Both the position numbers and the translations under genes were made by a program. A stretch of DNA of 64,000 nucleotides, from assembly GCF_000716605.1 (NCBI RefSeq), contig NZ_JNXE01000011.1:62001-126000 (forward strand). The letters are read 5' to 3'. The notes under the pieces were generated by a model. That model made no database searches. It was not told where the DNA came from and saw only the letters and a list, made by a program, of their open reading frames with translations. This DNA comes from Streptomyces sp. NRRL F-525. Lineage in GTDB: Bacteria; Actinomycetota; Actinomycetes; Streptomycetales; Streptomycetaceae. Below, in pieces: positions 32,173 through 40,348 of this stretch (the stretch's first letter is position 1; each line of letters begins with the position of its first letter).

Positions 32173-34101
32173 TCACCGGTCGTCGTCCTCCGCGGTCAGC
32201 ACGAAGGCCAGCAGGGCCGTCGTGGTGAAGTCCAGCGAGGGCTCCACCGTCTGCCAGGCGCCCACGTCGTCCACGTACCGCGAACCCTTGCCGTCGAAGT
32301 CGGTCCAGGCTCCCGACGGCGGGGCGGCGGTGCACTTCTTCATGGTGGGGAAGCCGTTCAACTCGGCCAGTTTGTCAGCCGCGTTGGGGCCGTTGACCAC
32401 CGCGCCCCGCAGGATCGCGCCCTTGCCGTCGAGGCTGCCGCGGAGGTTGGCCAACTGGTGTTCCGGGCAGTGCGGGTAGACCTCACCCGCACCGATCATG
32501 AAGCTGGTGCCCCACGGATTGGCGCCGAGGGCCCAGCCCCGCTGCCGGCCGGCGAACGCGTCGTAGCGGGTGTCCCCGGTGGCCTTGGCGTAGAGACGGG
32601 CGGTGGCCACCAGCCCGAACGTGTGCGGTACGGCGTCGAAGTCGTCGTAGACCGCACCGGCCCTGAACGGATCGTGGTCCGCGTGATCGACCCCGTCCTC
32701 CAGCTGGCGCCGCAGATCCTTGTTCAGGTCATCGGCCCCAACTCCGTTGCTGCGGGCGCCGTCCAGAGCGGTGGCCAGGTCGACGTGGGCCAACGCGCTG
32801 ACGTCCGCGACATTGAGGGTGCCCTTGACGTCGGAGTCCAGGTAGGCCTTGGCCCAGTGGGCCGCCTCGCCGGTCCAGTCGGCCTCCCGGTCGTCACTCA
32901 AGTCCCGTGCGGCCAGGGCCAGTTCGGCACCGGCGAACTCCATGTCGTCCTGCCAGGAGTCCTCGGGGTAGAAGGCGCTCGGGAAGGCCGTGACGAGCGG
33001 CTTGTCGGGGTCGTGGTCGGTGTCGGCCAGGTCGTAGACGGCGGCGGCCTTGTCCAGCCACTCCCGCGCCTGGTCCGGGTCGCTGTCGGCCGTGCGCTGC
33101 GCGGCGAGGGCGAACACCGCGGCCACCCGCCCGGCCAGGCTCGGAGTGATCGGCTCGCCCGGCTTGTTGGCGCGGAACACCGGCCGGTGCTTGATCGTGT
33201 AGTCCGGGTCACCGGGCTCCACATCGAGCCGGTCGTCGGCCTCCGGCAGCCGCCACACGTCGTGATCCGTCCGTACGGCGTCGTTGCCCGCGCCGATGCC
33301 GACCTGGGCGTAGAGCGTCTCGCTGTCCCCGTCCCACATCTTGTCCACCCACTCGAGGCCGTGCTCGGCCTCGGCGGACAGCGAGTCCATGTCCGGCAAG
33401 TCCCGTTCGGCGAGCAGGAGTTCGGCGGTGGAGTAGGAGGTGGTGCCGGTGAACTTGAGGAAGTCGCCCGCGTCGAACCAGCCGCCCGAGACTTCGGCCT
33501 TCGCGCCGGTCGGGGTCAGCCCCTCGTCGAGGAGTTCCTCGCCCGCCTCGTCGTAGTGCGGGTCGGCGTAGACGGTCGCGTCCTCGTCGGCGAGATGGGA
33601 CGGGCCGTGGGTCAGACCGCCGCCGGACACCACGTCGGCCCCGTCGCGCTGCGCCTGCAGGAAGCGGACGTTGTCCCGGACCAACGGGGTCATCAGATCG
33701 CTCGCGTCGGCGATCCGGAAGGCGGGGGAGCGGCCGGCCGCGGTGCCGGACAGGACGATGCGGTACGTGCCGGGCTTGTCCAGCGCGGAGAGGTCGACGG
33801 TCCGCACGGACGGGAACTTGGCGTTCCAGTGACCGGTGACGGCACCGAGCCGGCCCGCCGTGACCACCTTGCCCTTCGCGTCCACGACCTTGAAGCGCGT
33901 CCCCGCGAGCGCCTTCGTGGGTCCCATCACGTACGCCTGTTTCGTCTCGCCGCGCACATAGCCGACCTGGTCGACGCGGACGGCCACGTTCGGGGCGGAC
34001 GGGGTGGCGGCCTCGCCGTAGACATTGAGGCCGACGAGGACGGCGCCGATGGTCACGGCGGTGGTGGTGACCAGCAGGGCTGGGCTGCGCAATGCGTTCA
34101 T
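32173..34101 (-). CDS. GH9-family cellulase with N-terminal Ig-like domain
   Basis: The 642-aa protein has an N-terminal hydrophobic signal or anchor (LLVTTTAVTIGAVLVGLNVYG). A CelD-type Ig-like domain follows (VAVRVDQVGYVRGETKQAYV through YRIVLSGTA, ~40-125), then the GH9 (alpha/alpha)6 barrel. The catalytic-base motif is GGWFDAGDFLKFTG, and the C-terminal acid region reads AWQTVEPSLDFTTTALLA. The usual NEVAxDYN form of that motif is replaced by VEPSLDFTT, but the Glu is kept. It would cut beta-1,4-glucan. ATG 34101 overlaps the histidine-kinase stop by 4 nt, an unusual direct coupling of a cellulase to a sensor kinase. Confidence 0.88.
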   Translation of the reverse strand: MNALRSPALLVTTTAVTIGAVLVGLNVYGEAATPSAPNVAVRVDQVGYVRGETKQAYVMGPTKALAGTRFKVVDAKGKVVTAGRLGAVTGHWNAKFPSVRTVDLSALDKPGTYRIVLSGTAAGRSPAFRIADASDLMTPLVRDNVRFLQAQRDGADVVSGGGLTHGPSHLADEDATVYADPHYDEAGEELLDEGLTPTGAKAEVSGGWFDAGDFLKFTGTTSYSTAELLLAERDLPDMDSLSAEAEHGLEWVDKMWDGDSETLYAQVGIGAGNDAVRTDHDVWRLPEADDRLDVEPGDPDYTIKHRPVFRANKPGEPITPSLAGRVAAVFALAAQRTADSDPDQAREWLDKAAAVYDLADTDHDPDKPLVTAFPSAFYPEDSWQDDMEFAGAELALAARDLSDDREADWTGEAAHWAKAYLDSDVKGTLNVADVSALAHVDLATALDGARSNGVGADDLNKDLRRQLEDGVDHADHDPFRAGAVYDDFDAVPHTFGLVATARLYAKATGDTRYDAFAGRQRGWALGANPWGTSFMIGAGEVYPHCPEHQLANLRGSLDGKGAILRGAVVNGPNAADKLAELNGFPTMKKCTAAPPSGAWTDFDGKGSRYVDDVGAWQTVEPSLDFTTTALLAFVLTAEDDDR

Positions 34102-35384
34102 GCGCCCACGGTGCCGGGACCTTCATGAGATGAGGATGAGGACGCCGGGGATGCGTCCGTCGGGAGGCGGAGTTCGGCGAGCAGGCCGCCGCCGGGGGCG
34201 TCCGTGAGGCGGGCGGTGCCGTGGTGCAGACCGGCGACCCAGCGGACGATGGCGAGGCCCGCGCCCGTGCCTGGACCGGTCCCGGTGACCCCGCGTGCGA
34301 ACACGCGTTCCCGGTCAGCGAGCGGTACGCCGTCCCCGTGGTCGCGGACCGTGACCAGCCCCGGCGTGACGCCGACCTCCACCGGCGAACCGGCCGGGCC
34401 ACCGTGCCGCTGCGCGTTCTCCACCAGGTTCCGCACCGCCTGCGCCAGCAGGTCCGGATCGCCGCGCACCACCACCGGCTCGGCCGTCACCGTCACGCTC
34501 TCGTGGTCCGGCAGCTCCTCGACCGTGGTCTCCACCAACTGGTCGAGCCGCAACGGCACCAACTCGACCCGCTGCGCCCCCGACTCCAGCCGCGCCCTGG
34601 CGAGCAGCCCGGTGACCAGCCTGCTCAATCGGTCCACGAGCCGTAGCGCCTCGTCGGACGGCCCGTTCCGCTCCACCACGAGCCGCAGCGTCGCCAGCGG
34701 TGTCCGCAACTCGTGCGCCGCCTCGGCCAGGAACTGCTCCTGCTGCCCCAGCCCCCGCAGCGCGGGCCGCATGGCCCGCCCGGACAGCAGATGCCCCACG
34801 GCCGCCGCGCAGCAGACCAGCGCCGTGCACCCGAGGGCCAGCCAGCGCACGAGGAGGTCGTGGTCGTGTTCGCTGCGCGCCAGTTCGGTGCCGACGAGTA
34901 CGGCCGCCCCGATCCGGTCGTCGTCCCAGACCGGCGCCGCCGCCCACCGCAGCCGCCCGCCCTTGGTGGCGGAGGCGCTGACTTGGACCGTTCCCTGTTC
35001 GTCCAGGACGCGGTGCCAGACCTCGTCCAGCTCGTCCGTGTCGGGCAGTGACGACCGTCCGGGTACGACGTTGCGTACGGTCGGCGTCTTCCCCGGCGCC
35101 GCCTGGAGAACCGCCAACACCTGGGCGCCCTGGGCGAGTTCGTCCTCGCGCAGCGGCTCCAGGTGCAGGACGCCCGCGTCGAACCAGACCGCCCGGGACA
35201 GCCCCGCCGCGCGGCTGCCGACCTCGTGGTCGAGGCCGGAGCGGCGGGACGCGGAGTCGATACGGATCGCGACCACGGCGAGGACGACGAGATAGGCCGC
35301 GGTCGTCGAGGCGAAGAGGAGGGTCATCAGGCGGCGGGTGCGCCGGAGCCGGGCCACGGCGGGTGAGGTGTCGCGGCGGTTCAT
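34098..35384 (-). CDS. Sensor histidine kinase (two-component system)
   Basis: The 428-aa membrane kinase has a first span near residues 20-40 (LLFASTTAAYLVVLAVVAI), an ~125-residue extracytoplasmic sensor and a second span (WLALGCTALVCCAAAVGHLL). The dimerisation/phosphoacceptor helix follows as EAAHELRTPLATLRL. The ATPase domain shows N-box LAQAVRNLVENAQRHGG, G1 VRDHGDGVPL and G2 GTGAGLAIVRWV. No HAMP domain is obvious. ATG 35384 overlaps the regulator stop (ATGA), and the kinase stop overlaps the cellulase start. The sensor may monitor cell-envelope state or sugars related to the coupled cellulase. Confidence 0.93.
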   Translation of the reverse strand: MNRRDTSPAVARLRRTRRLMTLLFASTTAAYLVVLAVVAIRIDSASRRSGLDHEVGSRAAGLSRAVWFDAGVLHLEPLREDELAQGAQVLAVLQAAPGKTPTVRNVVPGRSSLPDTDELDEVWHRVLDEQGTVQVSASATKGGRLRWAAAPVWDDDRIGAAVLVGTELARSEHDHDLLVRWLALGCTALVCCAAAVGHLLSGRAMRPALRGLGQQEQFLAEAAHELRTPLATLRLVVERNGPSDEALRLVDRLSRLVTGLLARARLESGAQRVELVPLRLDQLVETTVEELPDHESVTVTAEPVVVRGDPDLLAQAVRNLVENAQRHGGPAGSPVEVGVTPGLVTVRDHGDGVPLADRERVFARGVTGTGPGTGAGLAIVRWVAGLHHGTARLTDAPGGGLLAELRLPTDASPASSSSSHEGPGTVGA

Positions 35385-36046
35385 GCCTCGCCGCCCAGCC
35401 GGTAGCCGACTCCCCGCACGGTCCCGATCGGGTCGGGCGGGCCGAGGCGTCTGCGCAACTGGCCGATCAGGACGTCCACCACGTTCGACATCGGCTCGCT
35501 CGCCTCGTCCCAGCAGCTCTCGATCAGCTCGCTGCGGGTGACCACTTCGCCCGCGCGCAGCATCAGCAGTTCGAGGACCGCGAACTCCTTGGCGGAGAGG
35601 CTGAGCAGGACCCCGGCCCGGGTCACCCGGCGTCGCGGCAGGTCGAGTTCGAGGTCGCCCGTGCGCAGGACGGACGGTCGCGCGGGCTGCTCCCTGCGGC
35701 ACAACGCCCTTACCCGTACGACCAGTTCGGCGAAGGCGAATGGCTTTACCAGGTAGTCGTCCGCCCCGTGCTCGAAGCCGGCGACGCGGTCGCTGACCGC
35801 GTCCAGCGCGGTCAGGAGCAGGAAGGGCAGCACAGATCCCGCCCGGCGATGTGCGGCGAGCAGGGTGAGGGAGTCGCCGTCCGGGACCGAGCGGTCGGCC
35901 ACGACACAGTCGTAGCGATTGACGGAGAGCTTGAGATCCGCCTCGGCGAGCGTGCGCGCGAGGTCCACCGCGAACCCCGCGTCACGCAGTCGAGCAGCGA
36001 CGACGGGCCCCAGCTCGGGGTCGTCCTCCAAGACCATTACGCGCAT
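35381..36046 (-). CDS. OmpR/PhoB-family response regulator
   Basis: The 221-aa regulator has a receiver domain (MRVMVLEDDPELGPVVAARL; phospho-Asp in CVVADRSVPDGDSL; Thr in LLLTALDA; Lys in DYLVKPF) and a C-terminal winged helix (LSAKEFAVLELLMLRAGEVV, GTVRGVGYRLGGEA). It forms a pair with the kinase downstream and probably controls the operon that ends in the cellulase gene. A -10-like TAAGCT (minus strand) ends seven bases before the ATG, so the mRNA may be leaderless. No clear -35 or repeat site is seen in the 76-bp upstream gap. Confidence 0.93.
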   Translation of the reverse strand: MRVMVLEDDPELGPVVAARLRDAGFAVDLARTLAEADLKLSVNRYDCVVADRSVPDGDSLTLLAAHRRAGSVLPFLLLTALDAVSDRVAGFEHGADDYLVKPFAFAELVVRVRALCRREQPARPSVLRTGDLELDLPRRRVTRAGVLLSLSAKEFAVLELLMLRAGEVVTRSELIESCWDEASEPMSNVVDVLIGQLRRRLGPPDPIGTVRGVGYRLGGEA

Positions 36047-36122
36047 GGGCCGGAGCTTAGGCGACGTCGGGCCGCGCTCCCGGATGCCGTACGCCGAGTG
36101 CGCGGCCCGCCGCCCTGAGTGA

Positions 36123-37574
36123 TCAACTGCTGGGCACGGTGTCCTCGAACGTGGTGCCCGCGCCGCGGTACGCCGCGACCTTGGCGGCCACCTGCGCCGG
36201 CGTGAGGACCTGGTCCTTGACGTGCAGGACGTAGTCGACCTGTTCGTCGTAGGAGCGCGGGGTGGAACTGGTCAGGCCGCCGAAGTCGATCAGCCACTGG
36301 TTGAAGTTGATCGACATCGGCCGCTCCGGCAGGTACGCGGCGTCGTGGGTGCCGAAGAGCTGGCCGTCGATGTAGTACTTGATGCTGCTGTTGTCGATGG
36401 TCAGCACCAGGTCGTGCCAGCCGTTGTAGCTCTGCCGGCCCTCGGTGTGCTGGTTGACCGCGATCCACGGGTCGGCCTGGTAGGTCTCCCAGGACGTCGT
36501 GTAGAGGATGTTGGAGGTCTCGCCCCAGCCGCCGTTGGGGAGGTACTCGAAGTCGTACTCGGAGTAGTCGTCCGCCAGCGGGGCCGTGAGGTCGTTGATG
36601 GTGAAGAACGTCTGCACGAGGTGGTCGCCGTCAGGTCCCGACCTGGGCGCGTCGTTGAACTTGACCCGCGCCGCGTAGGTGCCGTTCTTGAACTTCCTTG
36701 TGTTGGTGACGACTTCGGTCTGCTTGGTGCTCTCGCCGGTGCCGGACGTCGACGTCTCCAGGTTCATCACGGAGTTGCCGCTCGTGCTGGCGAACGTGAC
36801 GTTCTCGGGCGCCCAGGTGGCACCGGAGACACCGGGACCGCCGGAGCTGGAGCGCACGCTCCAGCCGTGCGAGGAGATCTTCGGGTCGTTGTAGGCGCTG
36901 TAGTTGAAGTCGTCGAACAGCGTGGCGCCGGTGGCCGGGGGATCGGTCGGCGGGTCGGTGGGCGGGTTCGTCGGGTCGTTCCCGGCGGGGGCCGTGCCCC
37001 AGAGCGTGGTGCCGGCCAACTGCGCGGTCACCTTTGACCAGTCGGCGTACGACGTCTGCGCGGCACCGAAGGAGTAGTCGTCGCTCTGGGTCAGCGTCTG
37101 CCACGTCGACTGGTAGAAGCGCAGCTGCATGTCACTGGTGTCGGCCCCGGGCGCTAGGGTGCCCGCGCCGGAGGTGAAGCCGATCTCCAGGTAACGGTCC
37201 GCCGTGGCCGTCGGGTTGGCGAGCGTGCCGAAGGTGCCCGTGACGTTGGCGCAGCCCTTGACGGCCCAGGAACACGCGAAGCGGTAACTCGCGCCAGCCG
37301 AGTCCGCCTTGAAGTAGTAGCGGAGCTTGACGCTCGCCAACTGCACTGTGCTGGAGCCCGTGTTCCGCACCTTGAACCAGGGCTCGGACTGGTCGGCGGT
37401 GGCTCCCGTGGCGCTGGTGCGGTACTGCACGCTCAGCCCGTCGCCCGCCGCGCTTGCGGTGGACGGCATGGCGGTGAGCGCGGCGGCGCCCATGGCCACC
37501 GCGACGGCGGCGGACGCGGCGGCGCGGAGTCTGTTCTTCGCGAACCTGGTGTCGAACCTCTTGTCGAGTCTCAT
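36123..37574 (-). CDS. Secreted CBM3-GH16 glycoside hydrolase
   Basis: The 483-aa protein has a long signal peptide cleaved near TASA. Residues ~45-200 are a family-3 cellulose-binding module (SVQYRTSATGATADQSEPWF, KLRYYFKAD, FACSWAVKGCANVTGTF). A TDPPTDPPATG linker follows, then a concanavalin-type domain with the ExDxE catalytic signature SEYDFEYLPNGGWG near residue 340. GH16 enzymes cut beta-1,3/1,4-glucans, xyloglucan or agar-type polymers. EYDFE is a permissible variant of EIDIE. The CBM3 suggests a cellulose-associated beta-glucan or xyloglucan. ATG 37574 follows GGAG. It lies 90 bp downstream of the GH20 gene. Confidence 0.88.
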   Translation of the reverse strand: MRLDKRFDTRFAKNRLRAAASAAVAVAMGAAALTAMPSTASAAGDGLSVQYRTSATGATADQSEPWFKVRNTGSSTVQLASVKLRYYFKADSAGASYRFACSWAVKGCANVTGTFGTLANPTATADRYLEIGFTSGAGTLAPGADTSDMQLRFYQSTWQTLTQSDDYSFGAAQTSYADWSKVTAQLAGTTLWGTAPAGNDPTNPPTDPPTDPPATGATLFDDFNYSAYNDPKISSHGWSVRSSSGGPGVSGATWAPENVTFASTSGNSVMNLETSTSGTGESTKQTEVVTNTRKFKNGTYAARVKFNDAPRSGPDGDHLVQTFFTINDLTAPLADDYSEYDFEYLPNGGWGETSNILYTTSWETYQADPWIAVNQHTEGRQSYNGWHDLVLTIDNSSIKYYIDGQLFGTHDAAYLPERPMSINFNQWLIDFGGLTSSTPRSYDEQVDYVLHVKDQVLTPAQVAAKVAAYRGAGTTFEDTVPSS

Positions 37575-37664
37575 GTCGTGCCTCTCCAGAAAGGTGGGGT
37601 GATTCCGGAACGGACAGGTGAGCGGCGGTACTTGAGAGGGGGCGGTACGGGGAGGGGGGATGGC

Positions 37665-39197
37665 TCAGGGGTGGTACCGGACGCCGAGCGCGTCGAGGCG
37701 GGCCTTGTGGTCGTCGAGCCGGGACCGGAAGTCCGCCCAGTCGGTGGCGCCGCTCCAGGCGCGATCGGCCAGGGCGCACAGGCGGGGGTAGGTGAGGTAC
37801 TCGACGCGCTCGGGCGTCCTGACGAACTCGGTCCACAACTGCGCCTGGGTGCCCAACACCCGCTCGGCCGCGCTCCGTTCGGCGTCCTCGGGCACGGGGT
37901 CGTGGGAGTGGACGGCGCGCAGATCGACGATGCCGCCGGGCTGGGCCGGGAGTTCGCCCGGGTCCTCGGACTGGGCGTAGTCGAGATAGGTCGCCCGGTG
38001 ATAGGCACTGATGACGGGGTGGCCGCGGCGCGCCGCCGCCAGGGTGTGCGCCGAGTCGCGCCACGTCATCACCGCGAATTCCAGGGGCAGTTCGGCCCCC
38101 GTCTCGGCCCAGCCGACCGGACGCCGCCCGTGCCGTACGAGGAAGTCGCCGATCCGCCCGAGGAACCAGCCGTGCAGTGCCGCCGGGCTCGACAGGCCCT
38201 GCGCCAGGGCCCGTTCGCGGGCGGCGGCACTGTGCGTCCACTCGGCGGTGGGGCACTCCTCGCCGCCGACATGGATGTAGGGCGAGGGGAAGACGTCCAT
38301 GACCTCGTCGAGGACCGTACGGCAGAAGTCGAGGACCTCGTCGTGGACCCCGAGGACGGTGTCGCACACGCCCCAGCGGGTCCAGACGTCGAGGGTGCGC
38401 TCGGGGTTGTTGCCCAGTTCGGGATACGCGGCGAGGGCGGCTCGTACATGCCCGGGCATCTCTATCTCCGGCATGACGGTGACCCCGCGGGCTGCCGCGT
38501 AGCTCACCAGGCCGGCGAGTTCGGCCCGGGTGTACGAGCCGCCGTGCGGGACGCCGTCGTACAAGTCGCTTCCGGCGGGGCCCACTTGGGACTCGGCGCG
38601 GTGACCGCCGATCTCCGTGAGCTTCGGGTAGGCGGACACCGGCATGCGCCAGCCCTGGTCGTCCGTGAGGTGCAGATGGAACACGCCGATCTTGTGCAGC
38701 GCCAACAGGTCGACGTACCGGCGCAGACAGGAGACGGGCTGGAAGTGCCGGGCCACGTCCAGCATCGCGCCGCGCCAGGGATGACGGGGGAGGTCGGTGA
38801 TCTCGACGCAGGGCAGCACCCACCGGGTGTCGGGCTGCGGAGTCTCCGACAGGGCCTGCGGGGGCAGGAGTTGGCGGATCGTCTGGATACCGCGCAGCAG
38901 CCCGGTGAGGTGCGCGGCGCGCAGCAGTACGGCGTGCGGGGCGACGGTGAGGCCGTAGCCCTCCTCGCCGAGACCGGCCAGGCCGGGATCGAGTGTCAGG
39001 GTGAACTGCCCGTCCGGGGACGGCCGTAGCGGCAGGCCGGTGGCCGGGGCGAGCAGGGTGCGCAGCAGGTCCGCGGCCGGTTCGGCGCCCGCGCCGATGT
39101 GCAGGGCGGTGTCGGCGTCGAGGGTGAACTGCCCCGGCCGTACGGCGGACTTGGTGGGTCTGGGGACGAGGGAGAGCACGGAACGCTGTGCGGGCAT
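37665..39197 (-). CDS. GH20 beta-N-acetylhexosaminidase (cytoplasmic)
   Basis: The 510-aa enzyme has the GH20b N-terminal domain (LSLVPRPTKSAVRPGQFTL) and the TIM barrel with RGAMLDVARHFQP, HLHLTDDQGWR, VMPEIEMPGH and the catalytic loop YIHVGGEECPT. GH20 normally has a Asp-Glu pair (GGDE); here the polarising Asp position is Glu (about residue 315), followed by the acid Glu. I recall this variant in some actinobacterial homologues. No signal peptide is visible after ATG 39197 (GGAGG upstream), so it probably works on imported chitooligosaccharides. TGGTCA-type operators upstream link it to the divergent DasR-like regulator. Confidence 0.9.
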   Translation of the reverse strand: MPAQRSVLSLVPRPTKSAVRPGQFTLDADTALHIGAGAEPAADLLRTLLAPATGLPLRPSPDGQFTLTLDPGLAGLGEEGYGLTVAPHAVLLRAAHLTGLLRGIQTIRQLLPPQALSETPQPDTRWVLPCVEITDLPRHPWRGAMLDVARHFQPVSCLRRYVDLLALHKIGVFHLHLTDDQGWRMPVSAYPKLTEIGGHRAESQVGPAGSDLYDGVPHGGSYTRAELAGLVSYAAARGVTVMPEIEMPGHVRAALAAYPELGNNPERTLDVWTRWGVCDTVLGVHDEVLDFCRTVLDEVMDVFPSPYIHVGGEECPTAEWTHSAAARERALAQGLSSPAALHGWFLGRIGDFLVRHGRRPVGWAETGAELPLEFAVMTWRDSAHTLAAARRGHPVISAYHRATYLDYAQSEDPGELPAQPGGIVDLRAVHSHDPVPEDAERSAAERVLGTQAQLWTEFVRTPERVEYLTYPRLCALADRAWSGATDWADFRSRLDDHKARLDALGVRYHP

Positions 39198-39264
39198 GGG
39201 GCGCCTCCGGGACGGGACGGGGCGTGTGGGGGAGGCCCACCTGGGGAGGGCATGAACGGACACC

Positions 39265-39478
39265 TGACCACCTGACCAGTGGGGCCCACTGGACAGCTCA
39301 CCTCTCGATGTGGGGATGAAGGTGGCATAGACCAATGCGGACGTCAACCCCTCGCACTGCAAGGGGACTTGGCGTGCGGGTCGGCCCGGTTCGGAAGGAT
39401 CATCGCCCGGTGGTGGTTACACTGCCCGGGTCAACAGGGCGATTGCGGGCTACCGTTGGTCAACTGGTCAGGTGGTCA
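39265..39478. promoter_or_regulatory. Mirror-image operators between GH20 and its GntR regulator
   Basis: The 311-bp gap 39198-39508 contains the 16-mer ACTGGTCAGGTGGTCA twice, once on the minus strand (39280-39265) and once on the plus strand (39463-39478). The plus copy is part of three TGGTCA units spaced exactly 8 bp (39457, 39465, 39473). The minus copy adjoins a dyad CCAGTGG-GGC-CCACTGG (39276-39292). One copy faces each gene, which fits a regulator controlling both GH20 and itself. The motif resembles the ACTGGTC half of a DasR dre site. The remainder (about 39300-39450) shows a TTGACG (minus, 39346-39341) but no clear partner. Confidence 0.6.
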
Positions 39479-39508
39479 ACCAGGGGCTCCGCGCATGAGG
39501 AGTACGAC

Positions 39509-40348
39509 ATGAAGGCCGACGCGCCAGGTGCGGTACTCAAACGGGAGCGGGTCCGCGACTTCATCCTCGACCTCGTCGAGTCGCACCACCCGGGGGACGC
39601 GATCCCGTCCGAGCGCGTCCTCTGTGCCCAACTCGGCGTGTCCCGGCCGACCTTGCGCGCGGCGGTGGACGAACTCGTCGCCGCGGGGCTGCTGGTGCGG
39701 GAGCACGGGCGCGGCATGTTCGTGGCGCCCGAGAAGATCACTCAGGAACTCGTCTCCGGCGAACAGACCATGACGGCGCCTCAGGCCTCCGGCGCCTGGT
39801 CGAGCCGCCTGCTGGAGTTCACCACCATCCCGGCCGGCGCCCGCGTGGGACGACGGCTGCGCCTCTCGCCCGCCGCCGAGATCGTGTACGTGGCCCGGCT
39901 GCGCCTGGTCGACGGCGCCCCGATGGCCATCGAGCACCTGCACATCAGGGCCGACCTCGTACCGACCCTGTCCGCACGGGAGTTGGAGGCCGGGGACCTG
40001 TACGAACACCTTCGGGAACAGCACGGCGTGCACGTCCAGGAGGCGGTCCAGGCGATCGAGCCGACCGTCGTCACCCGCGCCGAGGCCGAACTCCTCGACG
40101 TCCCCGAACTCTCCCCGGCCCTGCTCTTCGAGCGGCTGACGTCGGACACCACGGGCCGGCCCGTCGAATACGTCCACTCGGTCTATCGCGGCGACCGCTA
40201 CCGCATCGTCTCCCGACTCACCCTCGGCCCTTCGGTGACGGTCCCGTCGACCCCGCTCGGCCACCATCCCGGCATTCCCCCGGGCGACTTCGCCCACCGG
40301 GACACGATCGCGGCGTCCACGCGGGGGGACATTCAGTCGGCGTCCTGA
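39509..40348 (+). CDS. GntR/HutC-family regulator, DasR-like (UTRA domain), second copy
   Basis: The 279-aa regulator has the winged HTH (IPSERVLCAQLGVSRPTLRA, GLLVREHGRGMFVAP) and UTRA domain (PMAIEHLHIRADLVPTL, PVEYVHSVYRGDRYRIVSRL). It is a clear paralogue of the protein at 19133-19963, sharing VSRPTLRA, LLVREHGRG and VYRGDRYRI. ATG 39509 follows GAGGAG. It is divergent from GH20, and the repeat operators between them mark it as the likely controller of that gene, answering to an amino-sugar phosphate. The last 16 bp overlap the convergent membrane-protein gene. Confidence 0.92.
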   Translation: MKADAPGAVLKRERVRDFILDLVESHHPGDAIPSERVLCAQLGVSRPTLRAAVDELVAAGLLVREHGRGMFVAPEKITQELVSGEQTMTAPQASGAWSSRLLEFTTIPAGARVGRRLRLSPAAEIVYVARLRLVDGAPMAIEHLHIRADLVPTLSARELEAGDLYEHLREQHGVHVQEAVQAIEPTVVTRAEAELLDVPELSPALLFERLTSDTTGRPVEYVHSVYRGDRYRIVSRLTLGPSVTVPSTPLGHHPGIPPGDFAHRDTIAASTRGDIQSAS

